Shown here: in pieces, positions 40,001 through 46,201 of the stretch | Layout: each line of letters begins with the position of its first letter | Position numbering within the stretch: the stretch's first letter is position 1 | NCBI RefSeq assembly: GCF_037975245.1 | Contig: NC_092562.1 | Location: 31,934,554-31,998,553, forward strand | Length of the DNA: 64,000 nt | Reading direction: 5' to 3' | Source of the DNA: Apostichopus japonicus | Lineage: Eukaryota; Echinodermata; Holothuroidea; Aspidochirotida; Stichopodidae | Position numbers and translations under genes: made by a program | Notes under the pieces: generated by a model | Database searches by the model: none | Told to the model about the DNA's origin: nothing | The model's input: only the letters and a program-made list of their open reading frames with translations

Positions 40001-42657
40001 TTCCAATTATAATCAAATCTATTTCTGCCAATATAAATAAACTGCGGGATGGGATCGTTCCTCCGTTGCGAGCAGACATTCGATAATAATATAATTGATT
40101 ATTTATGTTACTGAACAGTTCTCAATGAAACAAACAAATACAACTTCTCCCTTCATGGTGAGAATAACCATATAGTGTGTGTTACAAAACAAATCAAAGG
40201 CGTATGATTAGTCTGATTGCAAACAGCGTATGTTCATGTGTTCGAGTCCGTGTTGGGGGGAGGGGGTGGGGGTGGGGGTGGGGGTGGGGGTCTGCTTTAT
40301 AGTAGAAGCTGGTATACATGCTTTATTTCTATTAAATGGTGTCATGCAGTCCACTATTAGCTGCTCAGTGAAAACTCATTCGACAAGAGACGTAGCTTAC
40401 CGTTTCGCAGCCTCGGTAACATCTTCCAGGGGTTTGACCCTGGTAGTTGCCGTCGGGGTGGGGGGGGGGGGTACAGCGCCTTTAGTGGCAGCGAACTGAA
40501 TGCTAAAATTGTTATGATGGCTAATAATCATATTTAAATATTTTCTACGACAGCTTAAAAGTGCCATAGGATAAGAATATCTTTACCCTAATAAGTTAAT
40601 ATTTTTCAGGACGGCATTCAACAGACAAGATAACACACTGTCAAAAAACAACAGAAAAAAAGATAGATGATGATTTGTTTGTGTTATCTTGACAATTCAA
40701 CAGTTTTATTAGAAAATGATTAAATCACGACTCATTTCTTCTAGTCATTTCAGCAAATATCTTCAAAGTATTAAATTGTGTCCATATGTGCAATTTAACA
40801 TTGTGTCCATATGTGCAATTTAACATTGTGTCCATATGTGCAATTTAACATTGTGTCCATATGTGCAATTTAACATTGTGTCCATATGTGCAATTTAACA
40901 TCGTGTCCATATGTGCAATTTAACATTGTGCCATATGTGCAATTTAACACAGAAACTGTTGAGATTAAAAACTTATAACATGTCTTCATTTCAACAATTT
41001 TCTCAACAATAGGGTTTCATATCGCTATCTTAATGACACTTGTAAGCGTACGTTTTCAATTAATTAGAAATCCACGTTACGCAACTGTATGATGCCGTTA
41101 CTCGTCAATGATCATGTAAACTCGTGCTGCGTGATTGATGACGTCATAGGTCAAAGGTCAGAGGTCAAGAAACGTAAAAATGTTTTTATTTTTTATTTAT
41201 TTTTTTTAATTTTTTTTTTAGAGCCGGTTCCTGCTTGTCAACATGTAGGGAAAAAGGCATTAAACCATACGCTATGTAGAGAATGATTATGCCAAATTTT
41301 ACAATAGGATGGATTTAGGAAGTTAGGGTCGGAGTCAAAGGTCAAACCCCTACACTGTAAGTCCTCCGATCTTGTTCAAATTTAGTTGGTAGGTGCCTGA
41401 CCATGAAAACTCGTGCCCGCGTGCTTGGTGACGTCAGAGGTCAAATAGCCCAAAAACTGCTTTTAGCCACTACCTGCTTGTCAGCAAGTTGCAAAAAGTT
41501 ATTTAACTTCAAGATATGTAGAGAATGATGGGACAAAGATAAAATAGTACTTAAGTGGTTGTTAAGGGTCGTGGTTAAAGGTGAATGAATGGTCAAATTG
41601 GCCTAGAATGTGCGAAAAGTTTGTCGCGAACTGCTATTAAACCGTTGTAGGACATTGTAAGACACTGATACTGCACACCACCACATAATATACTTCATTG
41701 CATGTTATTATAGTATGTGCGCCATTGCCGTCATGTATATTCTATACTGTGCTCCAACACACTGTGTTGACCCCATTTCTATTTGTCACCTTTGTTTCTA
41801 CGTTGTCCGACCTACCTAAGCTAAGGCTGCACTTGGACAGGTGGTATTGCTATTATGATTCAATGACGCAATGACGGTATAACTAGAAGCAGTTGCGCGG
41901 GAGTGGGTGAGGAGTGGGGGTGGGTGAGGCTTTCCCACCAATATCGTCAGTCGGGGAAAAGTGTAACCGGAATATAAATAAACATTCAGTCTGGGAAGTA
42001 TAAGACTACTCCATCGGTCCCAGGATGCCCTTAGGTCGACTCCCTGGGGTGTTGGGATGTACAACCTGAAAGAACATTACCTTTATGATGCAACAAACAA
42101 CATATTTATTAGGGAGGGAAAAGGCTAAAAACGTTAGCAATCTGATCATTACATGAGGTCACGTGAAGGCTTCATAATTATTTGTGGAAATGTCAGTTTC
42201 TACCGTTAACATTTCAATGTTTAGTGAATGCTCACATCGTTAGTTTTATTACAACTATACAACATGATATTTGCCGCTTCGAGCAACGTTGAGATTTCTT
42301 TTGGTTACATCCGAATTGACGACAATTCTTCTTCCATCATGACAGATAACTGATTTACTTAATATCGATACAGCTACAAATAAATATTATAATCCATTCT
42401 ATTGAGAATAACTTCAACAAAGTCACGGTTATTGGAGGATAAAAAAATATTGTGTAATATTTCGAGCGAGCGAATACTTTGAATAAGTTTAAAAATAATT
42501 GTTTCATTTTTAAGCACATGGATAGAAGGAAAAAATCGACGAAAAACTTACCAGTTGTGGAAACTGTGTCAGTAGTGGTATTTTGGGCATTGCCAAGAGT
42601 CATATGTTGGAGAAGAAAGAAGATGATGAAGACGATATTCCATTGAAAAGACGTCAT
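12864..42657 (-). CDS. Receptor-type tyrosine phosphatase with tandem PTP domains (D1 active, D2 pseudo)
   Basis: A single-pass membrane tyrosine phosphatase read from at least 19 exons on the minus strand. Order: signal peptide (42552-42657); candidate ectodomain exons; Thr/Pro stalk with membrane segment (30592-30882); juxtamembrane wedge (30065-30117, 29328-29491, 28545-28632); D1 (26371 down to 19890), with KRNRYRNIFP, FWLMIWQ, KCEKYWPD, WPDKKIP and HCSAGIGRTG; D2 (18586 down to 12864), with KNRR for KNRY, LYHLKELP where WPD should be, and QCLDGATMSG where HCSAGxGRTG should be; then a tail with two VTYANYRKGST motifs. From the membrane exon to the stop every intron phase agrees, giving about 655 cytoplasmic residues, normal for a D1-D2 receptor. 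The short stalk and pYxN tail recall the PTPRA/PTPRE class, but orthology needs a tree. The route from the signal exon (phase 1 out) to the membrane exon (phase 2 in) is unresolved. Confidence 0.88.
13041..13370 (-). repeat. Duplicated 3' splice region of the last phosphatase exon
   Basis: The acceptor of the last exon (13041-13088, plus text GAGCCTGCAGAAACAGCAAA...) recurs imperfectly at 13322-13368 (AAGCCTGCATATACAGCAAA...). The copy still reads tgcag|GCT on the minus strand. The U2-headed element lies between the two copies. Confidence 0.7.
13103..13280 (-). ncRNA. U2-snRNA-headed SINE-like element, copy 1
   Basis: On the minus strand from 13280 it reads ATCCGTTCTCGGCCTTTTGG, then TTAAGATCATGTGTAGTATC and TGTTC. 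This matches the first ~45 nt of metazoan U2 snRNA, including stem I and the GTAGTA branch-site recognition sequence, with about five changes. After that it departs completely from U2 (no stem IIb/Sm region). It carries GATGCACACCTGACGATG, TGAGAGCGGATCA and GTGCCCAGG, also present at 21050-21208. It is therefore not a functional U2 gene but a dispersed snRNA-derived element (SINEU type). It lies in the last phosphatase intron. Confidence 0.75.
13568..14412 (+). repeat. 17-bp G-rich minisatellite, about 50 copies
   Basis: The unit is AGGGAGGGCAGGGGTAG with rare variants (AAGGAAGGGC, GGGTTAG, GGTGTAG). Variants recur at matching offsets (AAGGAAGGG followed by GGGTTAG), suggesting block duplication. 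It lies in the last-but-one phosphatase intron. The plus strand has G-runs of 3-4 suited to G-quadruplexes. Long Pro/Leu/Ser frames on the minus strand come only from the unit lacking stops. Confidence 0.95.
14631..14766 (-). CDS. Phosphatase exon: degenerate D2 P-loop
   Basis: Entering in phase 2 after ...LVQC, this exon reads LDGATMSGVF, so the D2 loop is QCLDGATMSG. The Cys is kept, but the invariant Arg six residues later is Met. It then reads LSSKICIDQIELENGTDVF and RKIQPKMVETE. The acceptor is attccag|TGA, the donor GAG|gtaaca. The domain cannot bind phosphate as a normal PTP and is predicted to be regulatory. Confidence 0.9.
14749..14965 (-). repeat. 85-bp tandem repeat carrying an acceptor plus exon start (3 copies)
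   Basis: The acceptor and the first ~25 nt of the D2 P-loop exon are repeated at about 14834 and 14920. On the minus strand the copies read attccag|TGACGGGCCACAATG and tttccag|TAACGAGCCACTATG. Copy 2 has lost one G relative to the exon, so using it would shift the frame. A partial further copy of the spacer lies near 15118-15165. Confidence 0.85.
15307..15458 (-). CDS. Phosphatase exon: D2 region lacking WPD
   Basis: It encodes EFQCMFLYHLKELPSLQGSL, then DPVCELLRMTGAGIP and EGVTLVQC. At the place of the WPD loop (usual pattern HFxxWPxxGxP) it reads FLYHLKELP, so the general-acid Asp is absent. The acceptor is ctaaag|GAA, the donor CCT|gtacgt; phase 0 in, 2 out, agreeing with both neighbours. 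Confidence 0.88.
15632..15772 (-). CDS. Phosphatase exon: D2 YWP segment
   Basis: It encodes NLDETPYWPSRDEDLTYGAI, then VIHLELEEKEDHFTKRNFTI and HHEEDQD. This is the YWP strand and following beta hairpin of a PTP domain. 141 nt, phase 0/0, with ttcag and gtgagt junctions. A partial copy of its donor end (CATCCTGGTCTTTCAG on the plus strand) lies near 15022. Confidence 0.9.
16342..16467 (-). CDS. Phosphatase exon: D2 substrate-approach segment
   Basis: It encodes GFVKPNEFIATQIPLAHTKQ, then DFWEMVYEYDITTIILLDNG and ET. This corresponds to the xxYIATQGPxxxTxxDFWxM block of PTP domains, with IATQIPL in place of ATQGPL. 126 nt, phase 0/0; junctions ctccag and gtaaat. Confidence 0.92.
16605..16675 (-). 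CDS. Phosphatase exon: D2 NYINASF
   Basis: It encodes DGWRVILQKEDTESNYINAS and FVD, the pTyr-loop strand and the (D/N)YINAS signature. Phase 1 in, 0 out; tacag and gtgagt junctions. Confidence 0.92.
17215..17950 (+). repeat. 47-bp minisatellite, about 15 copies
   Basis: The unit begins ACTCTATGTTAACATCTTGT and continues CCCCCAATATATCATTGATT CATGACC. Copies are nearly identical (AACATC/AACCTC, ATTGATT/ATGGATT variants), suggesting recent homogenisation. It lies in a phosphatase intron. Confidence 0.95.
17950..18572 (+). repeat. 22-bp CTCAACCCTAACCCACATTC satellite-like array
   Basis: About 27 degenerate copies of CACTCAACCCTAACCCACAT plus TCC follow directly after the 47-bp array and end about 15 bp from the donor of the exon at 18586. 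CCCTAACCC resembles the TTAGGG telomere repeat, but the true period is 22-23 bp, so it is not a telomere tract. Confidence 0.9.
18586..18685 (-). CDS. Phosphatase exon: D1-D2 linker and start of D2
   Basis: It encodes VLDNVVPTVDELRQTQGKLE, then QNKEKNRRADIIP. The KNRx-(x)IIP motif is the beginning of D2; the Tyr of KNRY, which packs on phosphotyrosine, is Arg. 100 nt, phase 0 in, 1 out; accag and gtaaga junctions. Confidence 0.9.
19381..19512 (+). repeat. GAGATAAAAAGTCAAATTTT short tandem repeat
   Basis: About seven degenerate copies of a 19-22-bp A-rich unit lie in a phosphatase intron, followed by a short (AT)n run. No coding signal. Confidence 0.85.
19890..20021 (-). CDS. Phosphatase exon: end of D1
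   Basis: It encodes EQYLFIYECVLEWSLCKDTF, then TDTEDFVKKANMSEAPERRK and LEFS. This is the Q-loop partner and final helix of D1 (pattern QTxxQYxFIYxxxxE), followed by linker. 132 nt, phase 0/0; ttttag and gtaaat junctions. Confidence 0.92.
20771..20906 (-). CDS. Phosphatase exon: D1 P-loop and following helix
   Basis: With the last codons of the preceding exon it restores HCSAGIGRTGVYIAID, the complete PTP signature with nucleophilic Cys and phosphate-binding Arg. It continues RELKMLLKDQ and MRSNRPWMVQTV. The AGC codon after Cys is split by the intron (phase 2). 136 nt; tacag and gtaagt junctions. Confidence 0.95.
21050..21208 (+). ncRNA. U2-snRNA-headed SINE-like element, copy 2
   Basis: On the plus strand it reads TTTGGCTAGGATCATGTGTA, then GTATCTGTTCC, matching the U2 branch-site region and its flanks. 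The body shares TGGTACACA, TGAGAGCGGATCA and CGTGCCCAGG with the copy at 13103-13280. The first ~15 nt of the U2 head are missing or diverged. It lies in the intron between the two exons that build the D1 active site, antisense to the gene. Confidence 0.68.
21463..21611 (-). CDS. Phosphatase exon: D1 WPD loop
   Basis: It encodes GEETREVVQYHFIAWPDKKI, then PDDSSRLLRFIQKVTPVTEQ and IKNPVLVHC. The WPD general acid is present (WPDKKIP instead of the usual WPDHGVP). It ends CAC TGT AG|gtaatg, leaving two bases of the Ser codon. 149 nt, phase 0 in, 2 out. Confidence 0.95.
22165..22440 (-). repeat. Tandem copies of an exon end plus its donor (about 5 units, 62-66 bp)
   Basis: The last ~28 nt of the KYWPD exon and its donor (minus: ATTGAGGACCATGGACATAA CATGC|gtaagtg) recur about four more times downstream. 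The nearest copy keeps CATGC|gtaagtg intact, another keeps gtaagtg after a changed context (CCTAC|gtaagtg), and a third has GT mutated to AT. These are ready-made alternative donors beside the true one at 22400/22401. Confidence 0.85.
22401..22523 (-). CDS. Phosphatase exon: D1 KCEKYWPD
   Basis: It encodes VKCEKYWPDKDQEIWYDTIK, then VKCHSEETFFSYVLRTMDIT and C, the KCxxYWP strand and hairpin before the WPD loop. 123 nt, phase 0/0; ttttag acceptor, TGC|gtaagt donor. Confidence 0.93.
22680..25039 (-). repeat. 56-bp minisatellite built from an exon end plus donor (about 40 copies)
   Basis: On the minus strand each unit reads approximately AGTGATATTGACTCACTTAA CAGAAGGAGAGAATAGG|gtaatg plus ~14 bp. 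The true exon at 25040-25140 ends AGTGATGCTGACACACTTAA CAGAAGGAGAGAATAGG|gtaatg. The array is therefore a tandem expansion of the last ~37 coding nt with their 5' splice site. The far end (22680-22711) is a diverged copy encoding MLTHMTEAENQ|gtaatg, close to the exon's own MLTHLTEGENR. Stop codons after each donor (GTA ATG TAG) mean the array itself cannot be translated through. Confidence 0.92.
25040..25140 (-). CDS. Phosphatase exon: D1 FWLMIWQ
   Basis: It encodes PLPQTLDDFWLMIWQESVEK, then IVMLTHLTEGENR (QGPLxxTxxDFWxMIW block). Phase 1 in, 0 out; ctacag acceptor, AGG|gtaatg donor. The donor and preceding 37 nt are the seed of the adjacent 56-bp array. Confidence 0.94.
25290..25735 (+). 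repeat. 51-bp tandem repeat (GAGGTAATGTCTGAAGAGAA), about 9 copies
   Basis: The unit is GAGGTAATGTCTGAAGAGAA CTGTCACCAATGTTATTACT with degenerate variants, filling most of the intron between the exons at 25040 and 25779. No relation to the flanking exons is seen. Confidence 0.9.
25779..25815 (-). CDS. Phosphatase 37-nt exon: D1 SYIAAQG
   Basis: It encodes GFDGEASYIAAQ plus one base of Gly, the YIAxQGP motif. Its neighbours NASYIN and GPLPQTL join in phase (0 in, 1 out). Junctions ttttag and gtgagt. Confidence 0.92.
26371..26447 (-). CDS. Phosphatase exon: D1 YINASYI
   Basis: It encodes DDASRVILTSRVTTEDKGYI, then NASYIN. The previous exon supplies RNIFP, giving the continuous RNRYRNIFPNDDASRVIL strand. 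77 nt, phase 1 in, 0 out; ccctag and gtatgt junctions. Confidence 0.93.
26590..27832 (+). repeat. 36-37-bp minisatellite, about 33 copies
   Basis: The unit is CACAGGTTACACCATCCATC TCAATAGATCTTAAAAGG with AATAGA/AAATAGA and AGATT/AGGTT variants. Variant order repeats in blocks, indicating multi-unit duplication. It lies in the phosphatase intron before the YINASYI exon. Confidence 0.95.
28075..28155 (+). repeat. (AT)n and TCCATA simple repeat
   Basis: Interleaved TATATA runs and CCATAGG/CCATATA blocks. No other signal in the intron around it. Confidence 0.85.
28545..28632 (-). CDS. Phosphatase exon: D1 KRNRYRNIFP
   Basis: It encodes NLIPSNPALAMIAASADNIK, then RNRYRNIFP. The K-x-NRY motif is the phosphotyrosine recognition loop of a functional PTP domain. 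88 nt, phase 0 in, 1 out; tacag and gtaagt junctions. A four-copy GCAGGACACACACTGTAATA repeat lies just beyond the donor (28455-28530). Confidence 0.92.
29328..29491 (-). CDS. Phosphatase exon: juxtamembrane wedge
   Basis: It encodes STQMTEIGMTNGQAGENIVP, then VVIEVQTLPAIKGDALANYI and KENRADGNLKAQFH. This matches the helix-turn-helix before D1 in receptor PTPs (pattern ...V..L..Y....K.....L..EF). 164 nt, phase 1 in, 0 out; atcag and gtacgc junctions. Confidence 0.88.
30065..30117 (-). CDS. Phosphatase 53-nt exon after the membrane segment
   Basis: It encodes KKIWEDEQATRVHHNSGR, basic then polar, as expected just inside the membrane. Phase 2 in and 1 out, exactly bridging the transmembrane exon (2 out) and the wedge exon (1 in). 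Junctions attacag and gtaaaa. Confidence 0.82.
30463..30545 (+). repeat. CCCCACCCACC tract beside the transmembrane-exon donor
   Basis: About 80 bp of (CCCCACCCAC)n on the plus strand is GGGTGGGTGGGG on the transcribed RNA. It lies about 50 nt downstream of the donor at 30591. Four or more G-runs make an RNA G-quadruplex plausible. Confidence 0.9.
30592..30882 (-). CDS. Phosphatase exon: Thr/Pro stalk and transmembrane helix
   Basis: The extracellular part is Ser/Thr-rich (TVTSSSNDSITEATTGTVP), followed by (PT)8-9 and TTAKSTTAAPSGT. One hydrophobic helix follows, YLFGVLTVLLAAVIVIFI, then KK from the next exon as stop-transfer. The (PT)n is encoded by a CCCCAA hexamer repeat (plus strand GGGGTT, 30697-30748). 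The donor is ATCAA|gtaagt. The acceptor may be ttcag at 30882 or tatag at 30873; both give phase 2. O-glycosylated short stalks are typical of PTPRA/E-class receptors. Confidence 0.88.
30697..30748 (-). repeat. Coding CCCCAA hexanucleotide repeat
   Basis: About nine hexamers (GGGGTT on the plus strand) lie in frame inside the stalk exon, encoding Pro-Thr dipeptides. It is likely to be length-variable between alleles without breaking the frame. Confidence 0.9.
30883..31905 (-). repeat. 38-bp minisatellite abutting and resembling the transmembrane-exon acceptor
   Basis: The plus unit is GAACAGACACACAATACACA TGTTAACGGATAGGATGC with several spacer variants, about 27 copies. The exon boundary itself (30874-30905) reads CTATAGGGTCTGAACAGATA CGGTACACAATACACATG, i.e. 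a diverged terminal unit. On the minus strand TCTGTTCGCATCCTATCC in the array corresponds to TCTGTTCAGACCCTATAG at the true acceptor. The true copy has AG where the array has GC. Confidence 0.85.
31930..32345 (+). repeat. TTCAGTGCACTGTAAACATG tandem repeat, about 10 copies
   Basis: A degenerate 33-35-bp unit with alternating spacers (TAATATATTAACC, TTATGTGAGTCCACAAAAGTAA). GTGCAC makes each unit partly palindromic. It is intronic. Confidence 0.85.
32695..32887 (-). repeat. Donor-derived 16-18-bp repeat, about 11 copies
   Basis: The plus unit ATAACTTACTATAACC reads GGTTATAGTAAGTTAT on the minus strand. The candidate mini-exon at 32888-32929 ends GGAATATA|gtaagttatgg, so the array looks like repeated copies of this 5' splice site. 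Most units keep GTAAGT. Confidence 0.75.
32888..32929 (-). CDS. Candidate 42-nt ectodomain exon of the phosphatase
   Basis: A run of T then AAAG acceptor, a consensus gtaagt donor, and length divisible by three. In phase 1, the phase left by the signal-peptide exon, it encodes VSNESNTDYSTEY, polar with an N-glycosylation site (NES). The other phases are open too. Inclusion in the mRNA is unproven. Confidence 0.45.
33458..33528. repeat. Near-perfect 70-bp hairpin
   Basis: ATCAAAACTTTACAATGAAT, then ATATCTCATATATGAGATAT, then ATTCATTGTAAAGTTTTGAT: the arms match across the whole length. Intronic; a small MITE or inverted duplication. No TIR/TSD could be assigned. Confidence 0.85.
34076..34365. 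repeat. AT-rich inverted segment (GATATTTAGATA motifs)
   Basis: The left end TGACATTGAGATATTTAGAT pairs with the right end TATCTAAAGATCTCAATCTC. The interior is full of ATATCTGAATAT-type words. Possible degraded MITE; no coding signal. Confidence 0.45.
34531..34563 (-). CDS. Candidate 33-nt ectodomain exon of the phosphatase
   Basis: Acceptor tttcatttcag and donor gtaagc flank exactly 33 nt. In phase 1 it reads ASVSRDLKTD plus part of Gly. Being a multiple of three it could be included or skipped without changing the frame. Assigned to the gene by strand and position only. Confidence 0.45.
35035..36745 (+). repeat. Higher-order repeat: about 150-bp units in blocks of three (~463 bp)
   Basis: Each unit has a conserved half (AATTCTACAATGTTAGCCCC or AATTCTACAATAAGACCCAG, AGGATTTATCTTAGCTGTTG, AAGGAGG) and a GGGATGGGGTGGGG half of variable length, ending GATGAGGATTGTTCATCA. 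Units marked AGCATGATT recur every third unit (35502, 35960, 36577), and 35542-36000 and 36005-36470 are nearly identical. Open frames across it are G-rich shadows. It lies in a phosphatase intron. Confidence 0.9.
36838..37133 (+). repeat. 22-bp repeat ATGCAGTAATGTCATCATAT, about 13 copies
   Basis: Units are almost identical (one has GCAGTTATG, one an expanded TATATATA). Intronic; no other signal. Confidence 0.95.
37135..40400. other. Phosphatase intron without recognised features
   Basis: No protein-like reading, RNA gene or clear mobile element was recognised. A small segment at 39885-39918 has a gtaagg donor and, read as GLEKDWRALDNT on the minus strand, looks peptide-like, but it lacks a convincing acceptor. 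Short poly-G runs occur (39855-39867). Confidence 0.4.
40401..40495 (-). CDS. Candidate Thr/Pro-rich ectodomain exon of the phosphatase
   Basis: Between attcag and gtaagc the frame starting TTC GCT encodes FAATKGAVPPPPTPTATTRV, then KPLEDVTEAAK. This is mucin-like and similar in composition to the stalk. It leaves phase 2, which fits the transmembrane exon directly. It enters in phase 0, which does not fit the signal exon (phase 1), so another exon or another acceptor is needed. A GGGGGT run (40256-40292) flanks it and a C12 run lies inside it. Confidence 0.5.
40775..40950 (+). repeat. 25-bp repeat, 7 copies
   Basis: ATTGTGTCCATATGTGCAAT TTAAC is repeated almost perfectly. It lies in the presumed first or second phosphatase intron. 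Confidence 0.95.
42552..42657 (-). CDS. Phosphatase exon 1: signal peptide
   Basis: From ATG at 42657 it reads MTSFQWNIVFIIFFLLQHMT, then LGNAQNTTTDTVSTT. This is a classic signal peptide with likely cleavage after GNA, followed by a Thr-rich mature start with an NTT glycosylation site. An upstream in-frame Met pair (42708/42705) would add 17 residues ahead of it; I prefer 42657 because it puts the hydrophobic core at the normal distance from the start. It ends ACT G|gtaagt in phase 1. It is the first same-strand secretory exon upstream of the stalk exon; the link is inferred. Confidence 0.65.
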
Positions 42658-42708
42658 TTTTAACAGTAAAATAATATCTTTAGCTATCAGGAAATGTTGT
42701 ATCATCAC

Positions 42709-44522
42709 ACCACACCTCCTTTATTAAACACACAACATAGGCTTGCAACCCCTACAGCGCAACAAGCTATGCCAGTACTGTGGTAAAGGTATTATGCTGA
42801 TAATATCTAATCAAAGTTTCACTTTCTTTCACGATGTGAAGGGAAACTAGTCTTGCTGCCATGAATAGTTGAACTATAACAGAAAGAGAAAGTCAATCAT
42901 GTAATTAAATATATAATTGTTGCACATGAAGTACCTGCATTTAGTGTATAACATACAAAGGAAGCACTCCATACGCACATCACGTGCACAGATTGTGTAT
43001 AGTCCTTACTTAATGCACAATTGAGATATTCAGTACGACGACAGTAAAAGCTACGTGCAATATCGATACTCGATTCAACGATACGTGGCCATGTACTCAA
43101 ACATATTTAAATTTAAATGTTGGCTGGCAGCTCATTTATTAAGAACAATTCCGTCTGATACTACAGTTAATTATGTTGATGCTATACATTGTCGCCACCG
43201 ATTCGGTTTAGCTCAAGTCGAGTTAAGCCTCAAGCCATTTTATCTGAAGTCAAGTCAAGTCAAACCAAATCCAGTCAAACTTAATTTGCTTTCATTGTAA
43301 GCCAAGTTACAAGTTAAATAATCAGCAACTTATAAAAACATACTAAATGCGCAATCTCAACGAAATCAACAGCTAATGTTCCATAGCCTGGCATGATCTA
43401 GTGTGTGACTTATAATATACTTGAATGAACTCCAGATGCAATGCTACGAGGAGAGTCAAGGGAATGCTATAGTGGCTGGACAGCAGGTGGACGTTATTGT
43501 AAAATAGGACCTCTTTCTTAATCCAATAAATGAAACTATGACATTCTTAAAACAATGAAACACGACAATACAATATTCTTGGCTGTGATCACATCTTTTA
43601 AATATACAGCCAACTTAGCAAATCTTGTGCCATCTAGGGGTGAGGTCAATCGAGCTAAACAGCTTCTAGGCCTACATGTATATTAGAATCAACTAACAAT
43701 ACAACATATATATGAATATTACTTCATGTATTAGCACATAGCTACTCTACATACGTCATATCCCCAAACAGAGGGGATAGTCAATGACGTTTATGATGAA
43801 AGTAAATAAAAAACTAATAAGAAACCAGTCAACGAACCATCATATTATGGCAAAGAAATATGGAATATCATAAGATTCAACTATTAATAATGAATGTTGT
43901 CTTTTCTGCAATCTCCTTTTCTCATTGCCGATTTTTCTTTGAGTGTGACGTCATATCAGACTCACATTTTAAAAAGTGTATTTTTGCCGAGGTAGTTGTT
44001 TATAAATATGGTGCACTATGAACCGTTCGTGGGATTAAAAAAATCATGCATCTCCTGTATTGAGGACAAATGACAAATGAATATTTCCTTCGATCGCACA
44101 AAACATTATTTTCCATTTTTAGTTTTGGAAGCAACCACTGGAGTAATTTCAACAAGTCAAATATTATTCAAGACAATTTATTTGAATTTATCACGAGTCA
44201 AGTTTAATATTTGATTTTATGTCAAGTCACGTGTGATATATATATGTATGTCCACTCAATTCACATGTAATACATCTGACTCGAGCCCGGAGACTATAGA
44301 GTCAGAACAACTCTGACATCTCTTGGTAATCAGAGTTGGAGCCTAGGTCAAGGTAAGGAACTCTTACATTAGAAGTATAATCAGTGGCGAAATCATTATG
44401 TGACAGGCTAAATGGAAGGAAAATTAAGCCCTCGATCAAAACCCCATAGCTTTCAATCCGGCCGGACACAATTTCTGGATAAATAGTGCAGTTGAATATT
44501 ATATACTGGGACAATATTTACT
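42709..44522. other. Region upstream of the phosphatase start
   Basis: It should contain the phosphatase promoter and any 5' UTR exons (minus strand). I see no gene. A GTCAAGTCAAACC-type short repeat (43236-43290) is the only structure noticed. Confidence 0.35.
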
Positions 44523-44530
44523 GTTATACC

Positions 44531-44894
44531 CAAAGGGGTAGGAGCCCAGTTTGATGTGGGGGGGGGGGGGCTGTAACGACTTGCCCGAAAAATATAACCA
44601 AAATTTTTCGCGCGACCGCGCACGCTCAATACGTTAATTGGTTATTACATCGCATGCCAATAACATACAATCATTTGCCGTGTTATTACCATTCCATTTT
44701 GGTTAGAATTTTTGGGAAAGTCGTTACAATAATAATGATAGTAATAATATCAGTTTAACCATTGAAAAACACATTGCAATTTATTTTTCTTTCAGTAGGT
44801 GCCCGAATAATTCTCAGCATATTGCCCGAATTTTCACAATTTTTTTTGGATGGGGGCTGCAGCCCCTCCCCCCCCCCCGCCTCCTACGCCTATG
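44531..44894. mobile_element. hAT-type MITE, 364 bp, with 8-bp target duplication
   Basis: GTTATACC occurs immediately on both sides (44523-44530 and 44895-44902). The termini are inverted: CAAAGGGGTAGGAGCC at the left and, complemented, CATAGGCGTAGGAGGC at the right. Eight-bp duplications and CA-starting TIRs are hallmarks of hAT elements. No transposase is inside, so it is non-autonomous. Confidence 0.8.
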
Positions 44895-46201
44895 GTTATA
44901 CCTGCCGGGGACGGCTCATCATACTAGAACCCGTAGGACGAATTCCTACGTAAGTTGAAGGGGTAAATAAAGTATGATTGTAATCCTTGTATGTCCACAT
45001 AGTCGTAAAACAAGAGCAGCAAAGCTACCGGCTCAGCTAAGCTTCTATTTGAGAAATTCCTGAAATCCTGTGACTATTTCCCGAAATGGACTGATTTCAA
45101 CGGTTGTTAGCCCTACTTACTCTAGGATGTATACGAACATTGTCGTATTGCGAGAAATTTCCTTCAAAGTGGAAACACTGTCACGAACTTATTTTATGCA
45201 ATAGATCGTTGTAATAATTACTAGGGATACGCTATACACAATGAAAAAAGAAAACAAAGAACCAACAGTACATCCACTTCGTAGTTTTCATACATGCAAT
45301 CATACAACGAAAACGTAAACAAACATATTCCTCTGCTAAATCTGCTACAATGTTGTGAATATCACGTTTGAATTGTGTTAACCCACTTATTTACAATCGA
45401 CGTTCCACAGAGAAACGTTAAAGAGCAGAAATCGGAGTCTGCTCCAACAATATAGGTCATGTCGTATTCCACACATAAACGTTTGAAAAGTTCAAACTGC
45501 AAATCTGCCAAGTAGTCCTTTACAGAGAATGACATTGAACTAGATAGGAAGCCTGAAAACAACTAAATATTTCACTTGATTAAATCTCCCACGGATGGAA
45601 TTGTTTTCGAAAATGACGGGAACATTAAGATGGAAGACATTTTGCTCCTCATTTAAACGATATAAAGGTCATGAATACTAAACAGTTGAAAAAGAAATTT
45701 CCTGATCATTGCATACGTTCTGTGGCCAACATGTCATCGTTACTGAAAACTTTACAGATGGTCCTGATTTGGGCCCTCATATGACGATAAAATACTGTTA
45801 ACTGAACAAGTGTGGTTCACCACCATTCAAACGTTATACATATCCACAACATTTCAGCAAACTTGAACAACTAAAACGCTCAAGGAGAAGTAGCATGTTT
45901 TACGTTTTCAGAAAATGACCTTTCGTGACCTCTTAATTACCTTTGAATGTATAAACTATGGTCACATGTATGAAAACTTACACAATCTATTCACGAAATT
46001 TCAGCCAAACCCGAATGTAAAATAACGAAATGGCAGTCAATCAAACGCGGCGGCAAAAAGTGACAGAATTTCGGCAAAATTCGGCAAGCTTTCAATTGAG
46101 CTAAAATTGGCATGCGGGTAAAAGGTCGTAGACAATGATCCATCATGACGAAATTCGAAAAGGTAGTGTGTTAGATAAATGCACCCGCATGTGCGTCACC
46201 A

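Noticed and set aside
40225-40260. tRNA-like GTTCGAGTC
   Set aside because: No A box at the proper distance and no acceptor stem pairing.
41816-42064. Ectodomain exon after the good acceptor ttctttcag at 42065
   Set aside because: Phases 0 and 1 meet stops within about 20 codons and no convincing donor is found before them.
45362-45562. 66-codon minus-strand frame (DYLADLQFELFKRLCVEYDM)
   Set aside because: Looks somewhat protein-like but no family was recognised and no splice context or neighbour supports it.
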